The position numbers and the translations under genes were made by a program. DNA of 64,000 bases, taken from NCBI GenBank assembly GCA_003864495.1, contig ML133498.1, positions 692,918-756,917 on the forward strand, read 5' to 3'. Under the pieces are notes generated by a model. That model was given only the letters and a program-made list of their open reading frames with translations, was not told where the DNA came from and searched no databases. This DNA is from Nemopilema nomurai. Its lineage: Eukaryota; Cnidaria; Scyphozoa; Rhizostomeae; Rhizostomatidae. Numbering within the stretch: the stretch's first letter is position 1; each line of letters opens with the position of its first letter. Below, one piece after another: positions 48,426 to 62,100 of the stretch.

Positions 48426-51400
48426 TTGTTCTACATAAACATCTTCAACTGGGGCCTTGTTGATAAGCTGCATAGACCTGTACATGGCATTTAATCATCG
48501 ATGTAACAAATTAACAAATAGGTCTTCGAAAAACAATCTAACTAATTAAATATATATTCAGCCGATGTTTTGACGTTCTTGAGCATTAAACAAAAAAAGG
48601 GTCCAAAACTACGTTAACCTTGGTTTACAAAAGTCTTACATAGTGTTGATGCAGTGGGCTTTGGAAGAGACGATTCTGTTTGCATGAAACGTTACAACAC
48701 TTATTTGGGGAAAACAGCAAGTTTCTTAGTTGAAATAATCAAGTGTATAAGTAAGTTCATCTGAAAGAGCTTTGTTAGATTATACCATGCAAATATGATC
48801 GGGCAGCGTCCAACGTATAAGAACAAGTTAAAGTTGTGCTTTTCATCCAGGAAAAAACAAACATTGTGGGAGAATGATGAATGGGGCAATAATCAAAACA
48901 AAAACCAGATTAAATTACGTAATTTTACAAAGATTGTCTGGGATTTGCAAAAAAAGAGTTTTAAAGGATGCTATGAAATGATGCCTGCTGTTATAAGAAT
49001 CTTCAACCTGTTGTTGGTCAAAGACTGTCATTCCAGGCTAAAGTCGAACAAAATCCAAACACCTCCACAGTGACGTGGGTTGGCAAGATGCACACACAAT
49101 ATACACAATATTGGGTTTAGGGCTTTTCGCATGGACACTGACGAATATGCCGAACCAAAGCTCCGGATATACTGTTTCCATGTTACTGATTATGATGATA
49201 ATCCTCTGGTCAGAATTTGTAGAATCCGGGTTTACAAACACAACTGCCGAATTAGAGATGGAAAGACATTTTGACAATTTATTTATTTATTTGTATCAAA
49301 ACATGATAATTATTTTAATTTATCTTAAAAGATATACGGAATCAATGCAACGCATCTAGAAAAATATCAAACATCGCAATGCACCAAAAAACGAAGTTGT
49401 TAACAAAAGCAATGCAACTGTTAGAGGTTTCAATTGCATCCGTATTTAATGGTAATATTAAACTCGATCCCCTATTTAATGGCTTGTTTTTTGCAAATGC
49501 AAAATGATTGCAAAAATGAATGGAAACGTTTCCAGTTTTGTTCCTCTTACACGTTACTCCCCTGGGTCAAATGGGGCAGAACTACACACAAAGTCGGATC
49601 ACACACGGAAGAACCTGGGGAACAAACGCTTGTCGCGTACATGAAATAGGCACCTGTTGTGCAAATGCAAGTAACCTGTAAATGGAAAGCACCTTCAGAC
49701 AATCAAAACCAGATAATTTGACATGCCTTGAAACTGAGGAAGAAAATGACCACGCAGACTGCTTGACCGCGAACGAGATGGTCAAGAACTTGCAAACAAT
49801 CGTAGCATGAGCATGATTCTAGTGAAGTTACAAACTCACATTTCGCAGCAGCTTTTTTAGTAGAAGGTTTCGTGGATTCATACTTTTGCCGAAGCATTAA
49901 GCAGTTCTCGCATCTGCCTGAGAGCATAGCCGTCACGCGTGCGAATGAAGCTTATGCATATGCAACTTCACATGATCACTCCAAACAGGTGTTTGCAAGA
50001 TCAATTGGCTTGAATACTGGTCTTAAGCTCACCCTCAGATGTAAGTCATTGGAAGACAATAGCATAGAACTGTTTCTAACAATGAGCTCCGACGTCTGGC
50101 GCAGAACGACATAAAAAGCATGGTTATTGCGCAACGCCTATCCTGTTTATTCACAATTTCAAAAAAAGAGAAACTGCAGGTCGATATTGCCAGAGAAGAG
50201 GTATAAAGGGCAAACATGAGATAAGCATTCAAAGTCAGTCAGTAAGACATTGCACGCCAATAAATGGCAATGGGGAAGCTACTTCAGAACTAATGAATGG
50301 GAGGAGAAACTTGTGTTGACCTATCGTGCAACTAGCGACTGAAATTATCATATTGACAATGACCTGGCAATGTATGTATTTGAGAATTAGCACCTGAAAG
50401 CAATGATTCTATGAGAAATAAAGATAACAGCTAATGAGCACAACAATCAGTGAAAAACTAAGAGTGTAGCTTAGATATTTTTAGAGAAAAGGGATAATTG
50501 AATGAATGACTTGAAGGATGAAGACCAGGAGTTGATTCAATACCAAAACATGTGTAACTAACGAGAGCAATATAAAATCATAGCTGGGTATTAAAGGAAG
50601 CCTTGAGTTGTGCTGCCTATCAAATGCTAATCAATTTGACATTGATGATGGTCTTTAATGAATGTTAATCACCTTAAAATGAAACCCTGTAGTCTCTACC
50701 CCACAATCATCCTACCATTTCATCAATAATATTCAATAATATCAAAAACTGAATCTTCCTGAAACTCTTAGCTTGCATATAAAGTTAGTAGGGAGGTAAA
50801 CTTGATTTGGAAATGCAGGCTTGAAATAATTGATGGTATGTAACTATAGTTCAAGAGCTGCTTATCTGTATGGTATATTTAGCAAAGTAAAGCAGGAAAT
50901 TGGTTGTAAGTAGCAGGCATATTCTGGCCAAGGTTTAGTGCAAAATACAAATTTTTTTTGCCCTATATGGCAATGCCCAAATTAATTGTGATTTGGCTTT
51001 AGGACAACATCTTTTGGAGAATCCAGTTTGCGCAAAACATACAGTGACAAAAATGTTCTTATAATTGGACAAGCTAGGCCATCTTTTCACCTAGGTGTTT
51101 TGGAGTCTGTCTATATTTCAATGGAAAATCCCATATTTTGTAGACAGAAAGAGTTTGTCTTTTCCCTTGGGCTCTTCTAAAGCAGAAAGCTTCTAAAGCG
51201 CTCCCTTGGTTATTTCCAATGTTTGCATACTCTGAGGAGTGTCAGATGAAAAAAGTACTCTAAGTATGCAAAACCCAGTTCCACTTTTTCTAGCCATTGT
51301 GAAGTTTTGTACCGCAAATTCACTAATTCAAAACATAGCTTTAGAAAGATCAAGACAAATGCAACATTTCCTAGATGTGGTTCAAGATGAAATTCAAAGA

Positions 51401-54400
51401 AGTTCTATCCCTGGGGGATCCTAAGCATCAATTCAGCATATTAACAAAACACTGAAAAATGACACTTTTGAATAGCTGGGTTTATTAGGTATGAAAGAAC
51501 TTTACACACCTCAGTCAGCTCTTCGGTAAATGCAAATGAGGCTAAAAGAGAAGAAAAAAACTAAGAAAAAGACTGCAAATTGACATTCTGAAAGGTTAGA
51601 TAAGTTGACCTTACGTATATATTCTTTGGTGGGAAATGGTCTTGTTAGGGTTTGTTCAGACTGGATCATGTGCTAAACTTGCAGGGTACCACACCCTTTT
51701 TACCCTTTTTAGACTGAAAGCCTGTTCTGTTTAGACAACCAAATGAAAAGAAATAACAATTTTCACTGTTAAACTTACCCTGAATGAGAAAAAAAATGCA
51801 GGGTACAAAAGATGACACAAAATGTGAGAGAGGAAACAAACAACGGTTTCAGTTGAATGAATAAGTTCACTTTTCCATGAAAGGAAAAACTTTTCGACCA
51901 TTTCTGCAAAACACACTTGTGGACAGTTAAGAAGCATGAAGATCTTTCAACTACGCATTTAAAAAAGGTGATTGTTAAAAAAATCCTTGCTTAGCTTATA
52001 AGTGGCTTTACTCCATATAAAAGAATAAATCCATCCTACAAACTGGTCTCATGGCAGTGGTGACAGTTGTAAGCTGTGTTGTGTAACTTCAAACAACTAC
52101 ATTACCATAATAGACAGTTATTTGTTTTTGATGTGATTAAGCCTACTTTACCATCTCCATTCAAATATATGCTTATGGAAACATCCTGAAAACGTATCTA
52201 TACTACTAGTACCTGTATATACCAAAATTAGCAATTAGCACCTCAGCAAAGAAACAACATGTTTCTTTTAGTTTAGATAACCTATACCATGTACTTAACA
52301 TATTTGATATAGTGTGTGCCATATATGTTTAGAATAAGATATATGGTAATAAATCGTGAAAATTGACCTGTAGTATTCTGTTTAAAGGGATGGGATATTT
52401 AGACAGAGGCTATAGGGGATGGGTGAAGGATGGGGGATGGGTCATAATGGCTTGTTCAAAGTGAGCATTTCTACTAAACGTTTGGTTCATCCATCAGTAT
52501 CTCTCATGTCTTCAGAAGAAAAAATAAGACATGGTACAACCATACTTTAAAGAAGTTTCAATGACTTTCCCTGACAAAATTCAAAAGAGAAAAAATTTTC
52601 AAGTTCTGTCATGCTCAGGAACAATTAGTTGGAAGGAACAAAGCTTCCTTAAAAAAAGCAAACATACAAAAATAAGCAGAAAGCCGCTTTGATAATCTTC
52701 TAACTCTCGAGGCTTTATTCTTCTGTTCTCCATGTTGTGCCTTTCCATCTGCAATTACAATTTAACAACTCAATTGCTGGAATTATTTTTATCCTTATTG
52801 CTTTTGCTACTTGCAAACTGCAAGGTCAAGTTGACAACAATATAAGTTAATGAATGCATAGCTGACAGCAACGGCTGCAATACATATATTGTGTATAATT
52901 GTTCTCCCAACATTGCATGATTATGATACAGTCCTGTTCCCAAATTGATTTTAATGCAAAGGTTTAATTTTAATGTAAATTTTGCTTATTTTTAAGCAGA
53001 TTGCATGGTTGCAAGCTGCAAAGTCAACTTCCAGCTGCACCCTTTGATCACCAATAGCACTTGGGTGTAATTTTGTTAAAGACGTGCTTGCTAGCTAATA
53101 ATTTTGACGTCGCTACTATGTAAATGACCCGCGGCCAATTTGACTTTTACTTTCATCCACGAAAGATGAATATCAAAAATGCAAGTCATTTGTTGCAGAA
53201 AACTACGTGTACATAAAACGACAGAGTATTGGATAATCCATTTGCGAAATTCTTATTTGCATACCGCAGATCACTTCGCAGCTGTTTTCCACTCCATCTT
53301 CCTGAGGACAGGCCATGTGCGCTCACAAATCGTAGAACAACCGACCTTGTGGGGCTTTGTTTTGTCATTTAGCAAGTCATTCCCCCTTCTTCATCTTCTT
53401 CGATTGAAAAAAGCATACTACCCACTTGGAATATTCATGGAGATTTTGGAGCGGCAAAGATTGTTTTCGCAAAACCATAGATGAATATAATTAGCTTTAA
53501 TCGATGGTCGCTTCTTTTGGTCACCTAATGTCTTTTTCAGCTTCAACGATTGTCTTTGTATAAAGTTGTTGTTGACTATTATAGTTGACAACATGTGAAG
53601 GAATGAAAAGGAGGCTGCAATCTTCTAAACAGAGGCCACCACTCATCTGTTTCCAGGTTTTAAGGAGGACAGAAGGTAAATACTCTTGGTTGTATCTAGA
53701 TTTTGTTTAGCTGGGAACACTATCACAATACCTGCAAAGGGAGGCTAGGGTACAACCAGACCACCCTAACTAATTGGAATTTCTACATACTTTGATATGT
53801 CAGTCGAAAATCTGTCTCTCCCAGTCTGAAAAAAATTACACAAAATTGAAAGTCTAGAAACCATAGAATTGGCTGTTGTCTTGTACCATTCCATTAAGTG
53901 CCGCTTGTAGCCAGCTAACCGGTTATCAACCTTAGCGTAATCACAGGCCGATCTTTTAGGGGAAACAGATCAACCGAAGCTTCTGAAACGTTTAGAATTT
54001 TCGCGGCAAAGCGAGTAGGAAGGTGCTAAAAGCCAAGCAATTATCAATTAACCTATTCGACAAATGCCCTAATAAACTTGAAGAAATTTAAGCTGAGTTG
54101 GTAAAATATAAATTTGTTAGAAGCACAGCGAGCATTTCAAGGTTTATCGCTACTTGTTGGAAAGACGCTCTTCATAATCTTGAGGCTAAACCAAGAAAGC
54201 AGGAATCGAAGCTTCAGATAAATGCCGATTAGAATATCCACATCGAAAGCGAAGGCTGCTCTCAAGCAACTGCCTTGAACTGATCCAAAACTTGCAAACA
54301 TAGCAACGTCCATAAATATTCAAAGGAACTTGATGTAAATGTAATGGCGTATGTCATATTGTAAATTTCCGGCAAGCAAGCTAAAAGTAATTGCATAATT

Positions 54401-55156
54401 CCAAACACGTGAATATCATGATACCTGTATGTTTTGATATGCGAAGATGCTCTCAAATTTTGTAAATTCAATCTTCACCCGTGCGCGAACTGCAACTTTT
54501 AAAGCTGCATGAAAGCAAGTAGGAGATCTCTTCAACGCAAGTTAAACTGCTTATTGATTGCGTCAGAAAACACACCTTTCGTGTAACAAATTCATATGTA
54601 CTTGTGCAAGTAATATCAGCAATTTTCTCAAAGAGAGGCAGGCGTTATTTTGAGTATGCGTGTGACTATAAAGATCGTGATTTATTCTATCGCACCGTAT
54701 TTTGTTATGAGTATGTTGTCTTCCCAAATCAGCGCCTCAACTTTCGGACGTTTAAGCAACTTTCATATTTCACTCGGAAACGCTGTAGTAAAGATCTTAA
54801 GGTGAAACAATAAGCTTATGATTCCCAAAAGCAAGTAGCAATCCAAAAAGATACTCTGCAGGATTTTCTAGCCCCTACAAACAATGCTGGACATTTTGAC
54901 AACAATTGTTGGTCCAAAAAGGTGTACCCCTGTTGAGTGAAAGCGGTTTCACCAAGGCCATCACACCTTAATTGCCCAACCGAATTGTTTGCCATAAAGG
55001 CTCGTTGCTAGGCTTTTAAAAAACTCAGGCCTTTCAGGGCTATGCTTGATTAGAAGGCTTGCCACTGTGCGTTTGCTCTACCCTAAAATATTTTGGTTCA
55101 GTCAATTCATTGATTACAAATCATTCTCGTGTTGCTGCAGGGAAATTTGTGTCTTA

Positions 55157-55464
55157 AGCCCTGTCCACACTACACAAACTAACCCAGGTTTTGTGTCCAC
55201 ACTAGAAATTTAGAACAATAACCTGGGCTCGACCTAGGTCAAACCCACCTCTGGAGATGGGTTAAACTAACCCAGGGCAAACCCAGGTTCCTTGTGTCCA
55301 CATGTAGGGTTAGCTACCGAGCCTGGGTTGTATGCAAATCTAACCCGGGTTAGCTAAAACCTGTGGCGAGCCTGGGTTAGTTTGTGTCCACACTGCAAAA
55401 TCTAACCCGGGTTAGCTAAAACCTGGGGCGAACCTGGGTTAGTTTGTGTAGCGTGGACAGGGCT
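55157..55464. mobile_element. Non-autonomous Harbinger-like MITE with TTA target duplication
   Basis: The 308 bp element begins AGCCCTGTCCACACTACACA and ends in the near-perfect reverse complement (one mismatch in about 36 bp, through AACTAACCCAGG). It is flanked by TTA on both sides (55154-55156 and 55465-55467). A TWA-type 3 bp target duplication is typical of PIF/Harbinger elements. The interior is built of variants of CCTGGGTTAGTTTGTGTCCA and TAACCCGGGTTAGCT in both orientations. No coding capacity. Confidence 0.85.
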
Positions 55465-58400
55465 TTAGGAGAGAAAAGGCAGCTCGACAATGCCTGCAAT
55501 GAAATTTACGTTATTAAATCCACTTTTCACTTGCATTGATTAAGGGCTCCCAAGCTGTGGGGATGAAACAAAAGCCTTTCATGGGAGTGTTATTCTTGAA
55601 GTCCCTTAGGGAGCATTATCTGGGGGTAACGTGATGAAATTGGGCTTTTACGGGCAGCTCGAAGACATTACGAATGATCGTTAATTCAATGAGGCGAATT
55701 CCATCCATGCCACGCCAAAAAGTGCACGTTTCTGAGTGGAGTTGTTTGCTTGCGCGCGGGCCAATCCATAACAGTCAGGTAGCAACTAGAATATCCCCTG
55801 TTTTTTGCCGAACAATTAACGACACTGACTTCAGAAATTCTACTCCATTGGTCTCAGTGTCAGCATCCTGACAATTGTTGGAGGGGGGGACCTTTGATGC
55901 AAAAAAACGGTACACGATCCTCGTATACTCCATATGGCGTCAATGTCCGCCATGTGCTAATTTGCCTCATATACGTCACTCACGGTTGTCCACTTTGGGG
56001 CAGTCCCATCTCTGCCCTATTCATGACAGGTCTTTGTATCCCTTACGTGACATCAATGGACGTCCGGGTGGACAAATCCTCGTATACTCAATATGACGTC
56101 AACGTTCACTTTAAAAAAGGTACAATGTGCAAAGATTTGAGGGGGCGTCGCCCACCAGCCTCCATTCTCGAAGCCCCTGTGTTTCTATAAACTAGTTGAC
56201 GGTATGCTGATTAGGAGATCACTTCATAGCAGAGACCCAGTATAGATAAAAGGCCCTGTAATTTAGAAAAATATAGTTATTGTAAGGAAGTTGAAAATTG
56301 AATTGTAAGATTGTAAGAAACTAGAAGGAAACTCGAAACCGGAAAAGGATTGTAAGTACAGATGCCTCAGACGTAAATAATGTGCCATTCACCATAAATT
56401 TCAAAGAAAACGATTAGAAGACGAGAGCTGATGACAAAGATACAGTGGAGTAGAGTGGCGGAAACCCCCCTCCAAATCTCATGAAAAGGGCCTCCTTTAT
56501 TGCTGAAAATAGCCCCCTTTTGCGATTCGAGAGGCTTTTCAACATTTCATTTTAGTGGTTATTCATAATAAACAGGTCATTAGTGCTACGCAAGTCCTAT
56601 TGGCAAAATACCAGTCGATGGTGATAAAATATTAACTTGACCACTCGCTTCTTTCTATCCACACCCACCAATGCCACCTTAAACTGTTGGTGGCCGGTTG
56701 AAAGCAGGCGCCAGTACGCCCATGTCAAAACTGCGGCTGTTGTTCTGATTATTGCAAAATGAACGAGAAAGAAAGAAAATAGCTTGACTGATTTTATTCA
56801 TTATAGACTGAAGCAGTTCTAAAGCGAACAAATTGGGAGCAATAAAGACAAGGATTTTATTCATTATGTATATTAGAACTGCTCTATCTTTAATTAATTT
56901 TTAGGCTATAGCATACAAAATACTACGCATGCATGTCAAATATACCGTGTATGTATGCATTTATATAAGTTTGCCTTTTGATACTTCCTTAGCTCAATAC
57001 GTTTTCGCGTAGAGCGTGATTTTCTTTAGAGCTTTAACGATTCTGGGTTCTTTGCTAGCGTGGAAGGAGATGACATGCTTAGGCCCGAAAGCCTAAGCCA
57101 AGTAAGACAACAGCGTAGTCGATAGATCAATGTATTCCCAATCAATCTCAAACAAGACTGACTCAATGGTCACGAAACACAATTGGAGATGACAATCAAC
57201 AGTAATACGTCACTCTACAACAATGAACGTGATCACAATAACGGAAACAACACATTGACATAAGACAATACATGCTTGTTAGCAAGATTAAGATCAATCA
57301 CAGACACTGCACGCAACACAACTAATTAAAAAAACCCTAACACGTTACAGAGCGGAGGAAAAAATACATTTGTACCTCTACAAGCGTAATTCGTGGATAG
57401 CTCACTCTTCGGGAGATGTTGTACCCTGGGTACCCAACCCACTATGTATCAAGGAACGGACTGTACAGTACCTCCAGTAGATTCACAAAATGTGTGAGGT
57501 TGTATAATAAAGAGTCCAGTCCTTCATGAATGGCAGAGTGAAATAAAGAACAAGTTTTGCATAGAGCACTCAAGCTTGCTGATTGGAGAATTGCGCAAGC
57601 CTGGGAACGAAGCAAGAGCTGAAACCGGTGGGGTAGGCATGCACAGTTAAAACTATTCGGATGAGACAAGAAATGTGGCAGCAAGAAAGTCTGCTCACAC
57701 ACGCGAAAGTTTAGTAATCAAATCTAAAGCATACATAGCTTTTCTTGGCCCCTTTTCCGATAAATTTTACATAAACAATGAGGTGGTCAATGAGAATCAA
57801 CAAAAATTAACGAAGAAGAAGTTTAACTTTCACTAGTATTTTTCATTCACTAGAACAAACCCTATTTCAAATAAGAAATTCTTAATCTTAGCATAAATGA
57901 CATTAATTCTCATATCATATGTTTAATTATCAAAGTATAAAATCATTTCTCCATAAATACAAGACTTCAGTCACTGAACGGAGCTCAACAAGTGTTCCAT
58001 GCAAGTGGAAATTTTACCACGGGTTTCTCTGTTCCCTTCCCATTGCGCGCGCTGCGTTCTGCGTACAACGTCCACGCTGTAAAATTTGTTGAGCAATTAG
58101 ACGCAAGAGTAAAACAAGCGCATCAGTGGAGCAAGATCATCCACTTTTACCTAAAAATTCGCCTCACCGCATGCTATGAAGATTGCTCACATTGCTTCAT
58201 GGCCAGCGTTAATGGCTGCCCCTGGGAGATAGTGGCTTTTTAAAGCATTCTTTCTAAGTCATTGTAGAAAATTGCATTTAATTAGAAAAGAAAAGAAAAT
58301 CAAAAGCGTGAAACAGCCAGGCAAAGGCAGAAAAAAAGTTATGTTAATCCCATAGAAATAGAAGGACTCTATTATATCTATGGTTAGTCCACTGGGAAGG

Positions 58401-59120
58401 AGGACAACAAGATTGCGCCCATCAAATGTCATGGCCGTTGCCTAGGAAGGTCGGACACTGGCAAAGCTATTCAGAACTCTGTCGTTCTACAAAACGGGCT
58501 TAGTTATTTTCTGTTAGTATCTAGAGGCATCTAGAAAATGTTTGATATTTTTCAAAGACTTTACTGAGAACTTTGAAGTGAGTATTAGCCTTTGAGCTTG
58601 TCTAAATTATTCTAGCCGTTAATTTTAGGCCAGCTTCCCGATTCGCAGTACGTAAGCAGTGAAGTTTTGCTTTTTCGATGGTATGAATAACATGCATGTC
58701 CTATCATATACCTTGTTAATTAAACATAGAAAGTTCTCAATCATAATGTTTATGTCTAAGATCGCACACGGGAAGTTCTGTAGTCTGTAAACATTACCAG
58801 GGTCGGAAGTTAAACTGAACAAGTTACCGAACAGATTCTTCAACAAGAATCTCTTAGATATCTTGACTGTCTTCCTGTTAGGTAGGGAAATTTACTGTTT
58901 TTGTTCTCTGCTATGAGGCCCGGTCAGGGTTATACTGGGCTCAAGCACTGCACGATAAAAGCAGGCGAGTTTCTCTGTGGTTATGTAATGAAGCCGAAGA
59001 TTTGATAGAAAGTTTGTTTTTAAGTTTGTTTTGTCCTCATACCTTTTCTCTACAAGCTTATGTGATAGCCAGTTTATTGTTATTTTTTGCAGGAACTTTC
59101 TGGTAACAAAAGGCCCAGTC

Positions 59121-62100
59121 ATGAGCAGGCTAAGATTGCTTTTGTGGATCACATTCATAATTTCTGTCTCTGCAATTTTAATGCATTTGTTTTACATAAG
59201 AAACTTTAATGTTAGAGAAGCTGCCATACATATTGTGCAATCTCTTAAAATCGATTTGAATAAAAGCCCAAAAGGTTTTCAGATAGATCCTCATGGAAAT
59301 TTCAATAAAGAGCAACACAAAATAGAAGATGTTTTACCTGAGGCTGTGATAAAGGTGCCTAAGGAATCTCCAAAACAGGGACCCAACAATAGTGGCAACA
59401 GTGTTGCTGGTCAAAAAGTCACACAGCCAGAAAATCTGGCAACAGCAGAAAGTCCTGCAAAAGCTCCTGACCCAATAAAGACAGAATCAAAAGCAAAGGA
59501 GAATACAGAAGGGACAAAATTAGCTCCTGGCAAGCCATGTGGTGGTGGTAAAAAATTAGGTCTGTACCTCCAGTTCTAAACCTCCATGTCCTAACTGATT
59601 CATTTTGTGTTCAATTTTACTGTTGATTAAATCATCAGAGAACCAGAAAAAAGTTGCATGTCTTGGACATCACAGGTAACATTTAGGAAAATATAGGGTA
59701 ATTCAATTCCTCTTGAAGAACAGTATTGTTTTTAGAAGAAAGCTTACCATTGATTAATCAATATCATCACATAATTGATTGCAAGGCTCAAGTCATTTTT
59801 CTCTTTATTTAGCTATACCCTATTGTCTTATAATTTCCAATGATATTCTTTCATCTCCAGGAACTTTCTGCTGCTTTTGATCAACATTGAACTTTATATG
59901 CCATGCATACAATCACTTGTAATACAGTCATGCATAAAACCATACTTTTATAATTTTGTTGTAATCCATAATATCTCTTTAGTTGGTGCAATGGCTATTG
60001 ATCAGAGAATTCCAGAAATGGAAGACCTAATCAAGGAGTATGGAGCCAACCATAATGGTTGGGTAGAAAAGGGTGGAAAATGGAAGCCCAAAGATTGTGT
60101 TGCTGATGTTAAGGTATGTAACATCTCATCTAATGCTCATCTAAAAGCCCTTTTCTCCATATTCTGCTTTTAAGGCCCAAAGTTCACAAGGAAATGGTAT
60201 CATTATGTATCAGGGATGCTAAATTTGTGTTCATTTTGTCACCATCAACTTAGGTGAAGAGATTTATTACAAATTTCTGGAGGCAAGTCAGTTCTTGTTA
60301 TGACTGCAGAATACTGCAACTGTAATAACAGATACTGCTATCACATATAGTGCCACCTTTTTCGTAATAATGAGCATCCCTTGTGAAGGAGCAAATTTCT
60401 TTATATTTTCAATTAGGAATTTAGTTTGTGTCCATAATAGAGGGGTGTATGTAATCAGTGCAGTCTAAACAAAATTCAGGTTTGGGGGCTGTTTGTTGTA
60501 TTCCTTTTCATTCAGAGCACAATTATTAGGAGACTCCAGCCCCCCTCTTGTTGGTTCCCGTTATAGGGAGGTGCCCACAATAGAGTGGTGCCCGTAATAG
60601 ATAGGTATCCGGCATGTAATAGAGGGGTGAAATAGGCAACTTATGGCTAAAATAGCAAACAATGATTTGGTGCAAAAAAGTAACTAACATTTTTGATAGA
60701 TCTTTTCATCCCTTAACCATATTTAGGTTTTTCAGATGTGCATTTGGTGTAGGTTTTCCATAAGTGCAGTTTGTAGCTGTGCTGCATAATCACATCATTC
60801 AAAATATATTTCAGACATAGAGGAAATGCACACTTCACCTTTATGCATAGCAGCCATGTTCCACAATCAGTGGATGGTTTTACATCAGTATGGCCCCTGT
60901 GTATGCAAGAAACATTTAAAAAGACTTTAAGGGTTGAAATTTGCATTACAATGCCAGTTGATGCTGTGTCAGTTATGATTCAGAAAGCTTTTCAAAAAGG
61001 AAATTTCATTGAACAAGCTTTAGGAAACCAAAACTGCAGATCAGACAGAACTCAGATAAAATCATGTTATGGATGCTTTTGACTTCCTGGGCAAAATTAT
61101 TTTAATAGAAATGCTTAATCTGGCCTTTATTTATATTACCTTTTAATTTGAATTACTTTGGTCTTAGCTACTAGAATATTGACCAGCTGCCTAAAGTTAT
61201 GTATGCCATTTAAGTCTCTATCTGTATCTAACTGAAGTTGTCGAATGTCACAAAGAAAAGTGAATGGAGACAGATTTATGGTATCCCCTGTTGCTTTTCC
61301 TGACTCTGAACTTGACTGTTTCTATTACTCATCTTTTAATCTTGGCTTTAAAAGTTTCAAAATGTTTATTTGTAGGTTGCAGTCATCATCCCATTTCGAA
61401 AGAGAGAACCACAGTTGAAGATATTCTTGAAACATTTGCATCCTGTTCTATATCGTCAGAATCTTCATTATCAAATATTTGTGGTTGAACAAGCAGGTTC
61501 AGACCCATTCAACAGAGCAGGCCTGTTCAACATCGGATTTACTGAAGCTCTCAAATTAGATGATTTCAATTGTTTCATTTTCACTGATGTTGATCTTCTT
61601 CCTGAAGATGACAGAAACAGCTATGGCTGTCCTGCATCACCAAGACATATGTCAGTTGCCATTGATAAGTTTAATTACAGGTATGATTAGCATTTTATAT
61701 AAGTCATTGTTTTATTAATGTACCTTTCATCGCAAGCTTTGTGGCATCAGAGAAAATTGGTAAAGAAAAGTGAAACCTGCTTGTTGTGTTTTACTAATTA
61801 TTGGAGGGTATGGACATGATTGATGCATTAGTCATAAAGAGAATTTGTCTGCAGATTCAGAGTTTTTTTCGTGAAGCGATATTTATGTATACTTTTATTT
61901 GATTATTGGAACCCAGTTACCAAGTAATCAGATGTACCCATGTACTTAAATGCAGCTTTCAAAGAAACAGTGATGACTAATGTATCAAAGGCAATGATTT
62001 CATCCATTCATGATATGCAAAAATGTTTTACCCTGCTTTGCAATGGGCATTTGCGTCTGTAAACTGCTGCCAAAGGCCAGTCAAAGGATAGAATCTTTCA

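Larger units (their letters stand above)
47532..59120. other. Long gene-poor stretch between kinase and galactosyltransferase
   Basis: About 11.6 kb separate the last placed kinase exon from the start codon of the galactosyltransferase on the opposite strand. It should contain the kinase first exon(s) and both promoters. No open frame here resembles a known family. Recognisable items are the 21 bp duplication at 48384-48425, the MITE at 55157-55464 and a diverged direct repeat near 55917 and 56078. A plausible 5' UTR exon border of the galactosyltransferase (TTTTTTGCAG) lies at 59083-59092. Confidence 0.55.

Noticed and set aside
49840..49927. Cys-rich ATG exon with a GTGAGT donor as the kinase first exon
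   Set aside because: It ends in phase 1, and joining it to the exon at 47531 creates an immediate stop; it is kept only as a lead.
57992..58243. 83-codon plus-strand frame upstream of the galactosyltransferase
   Set aside because: It has no family resemblance and no splice link to the start exon at 59121.
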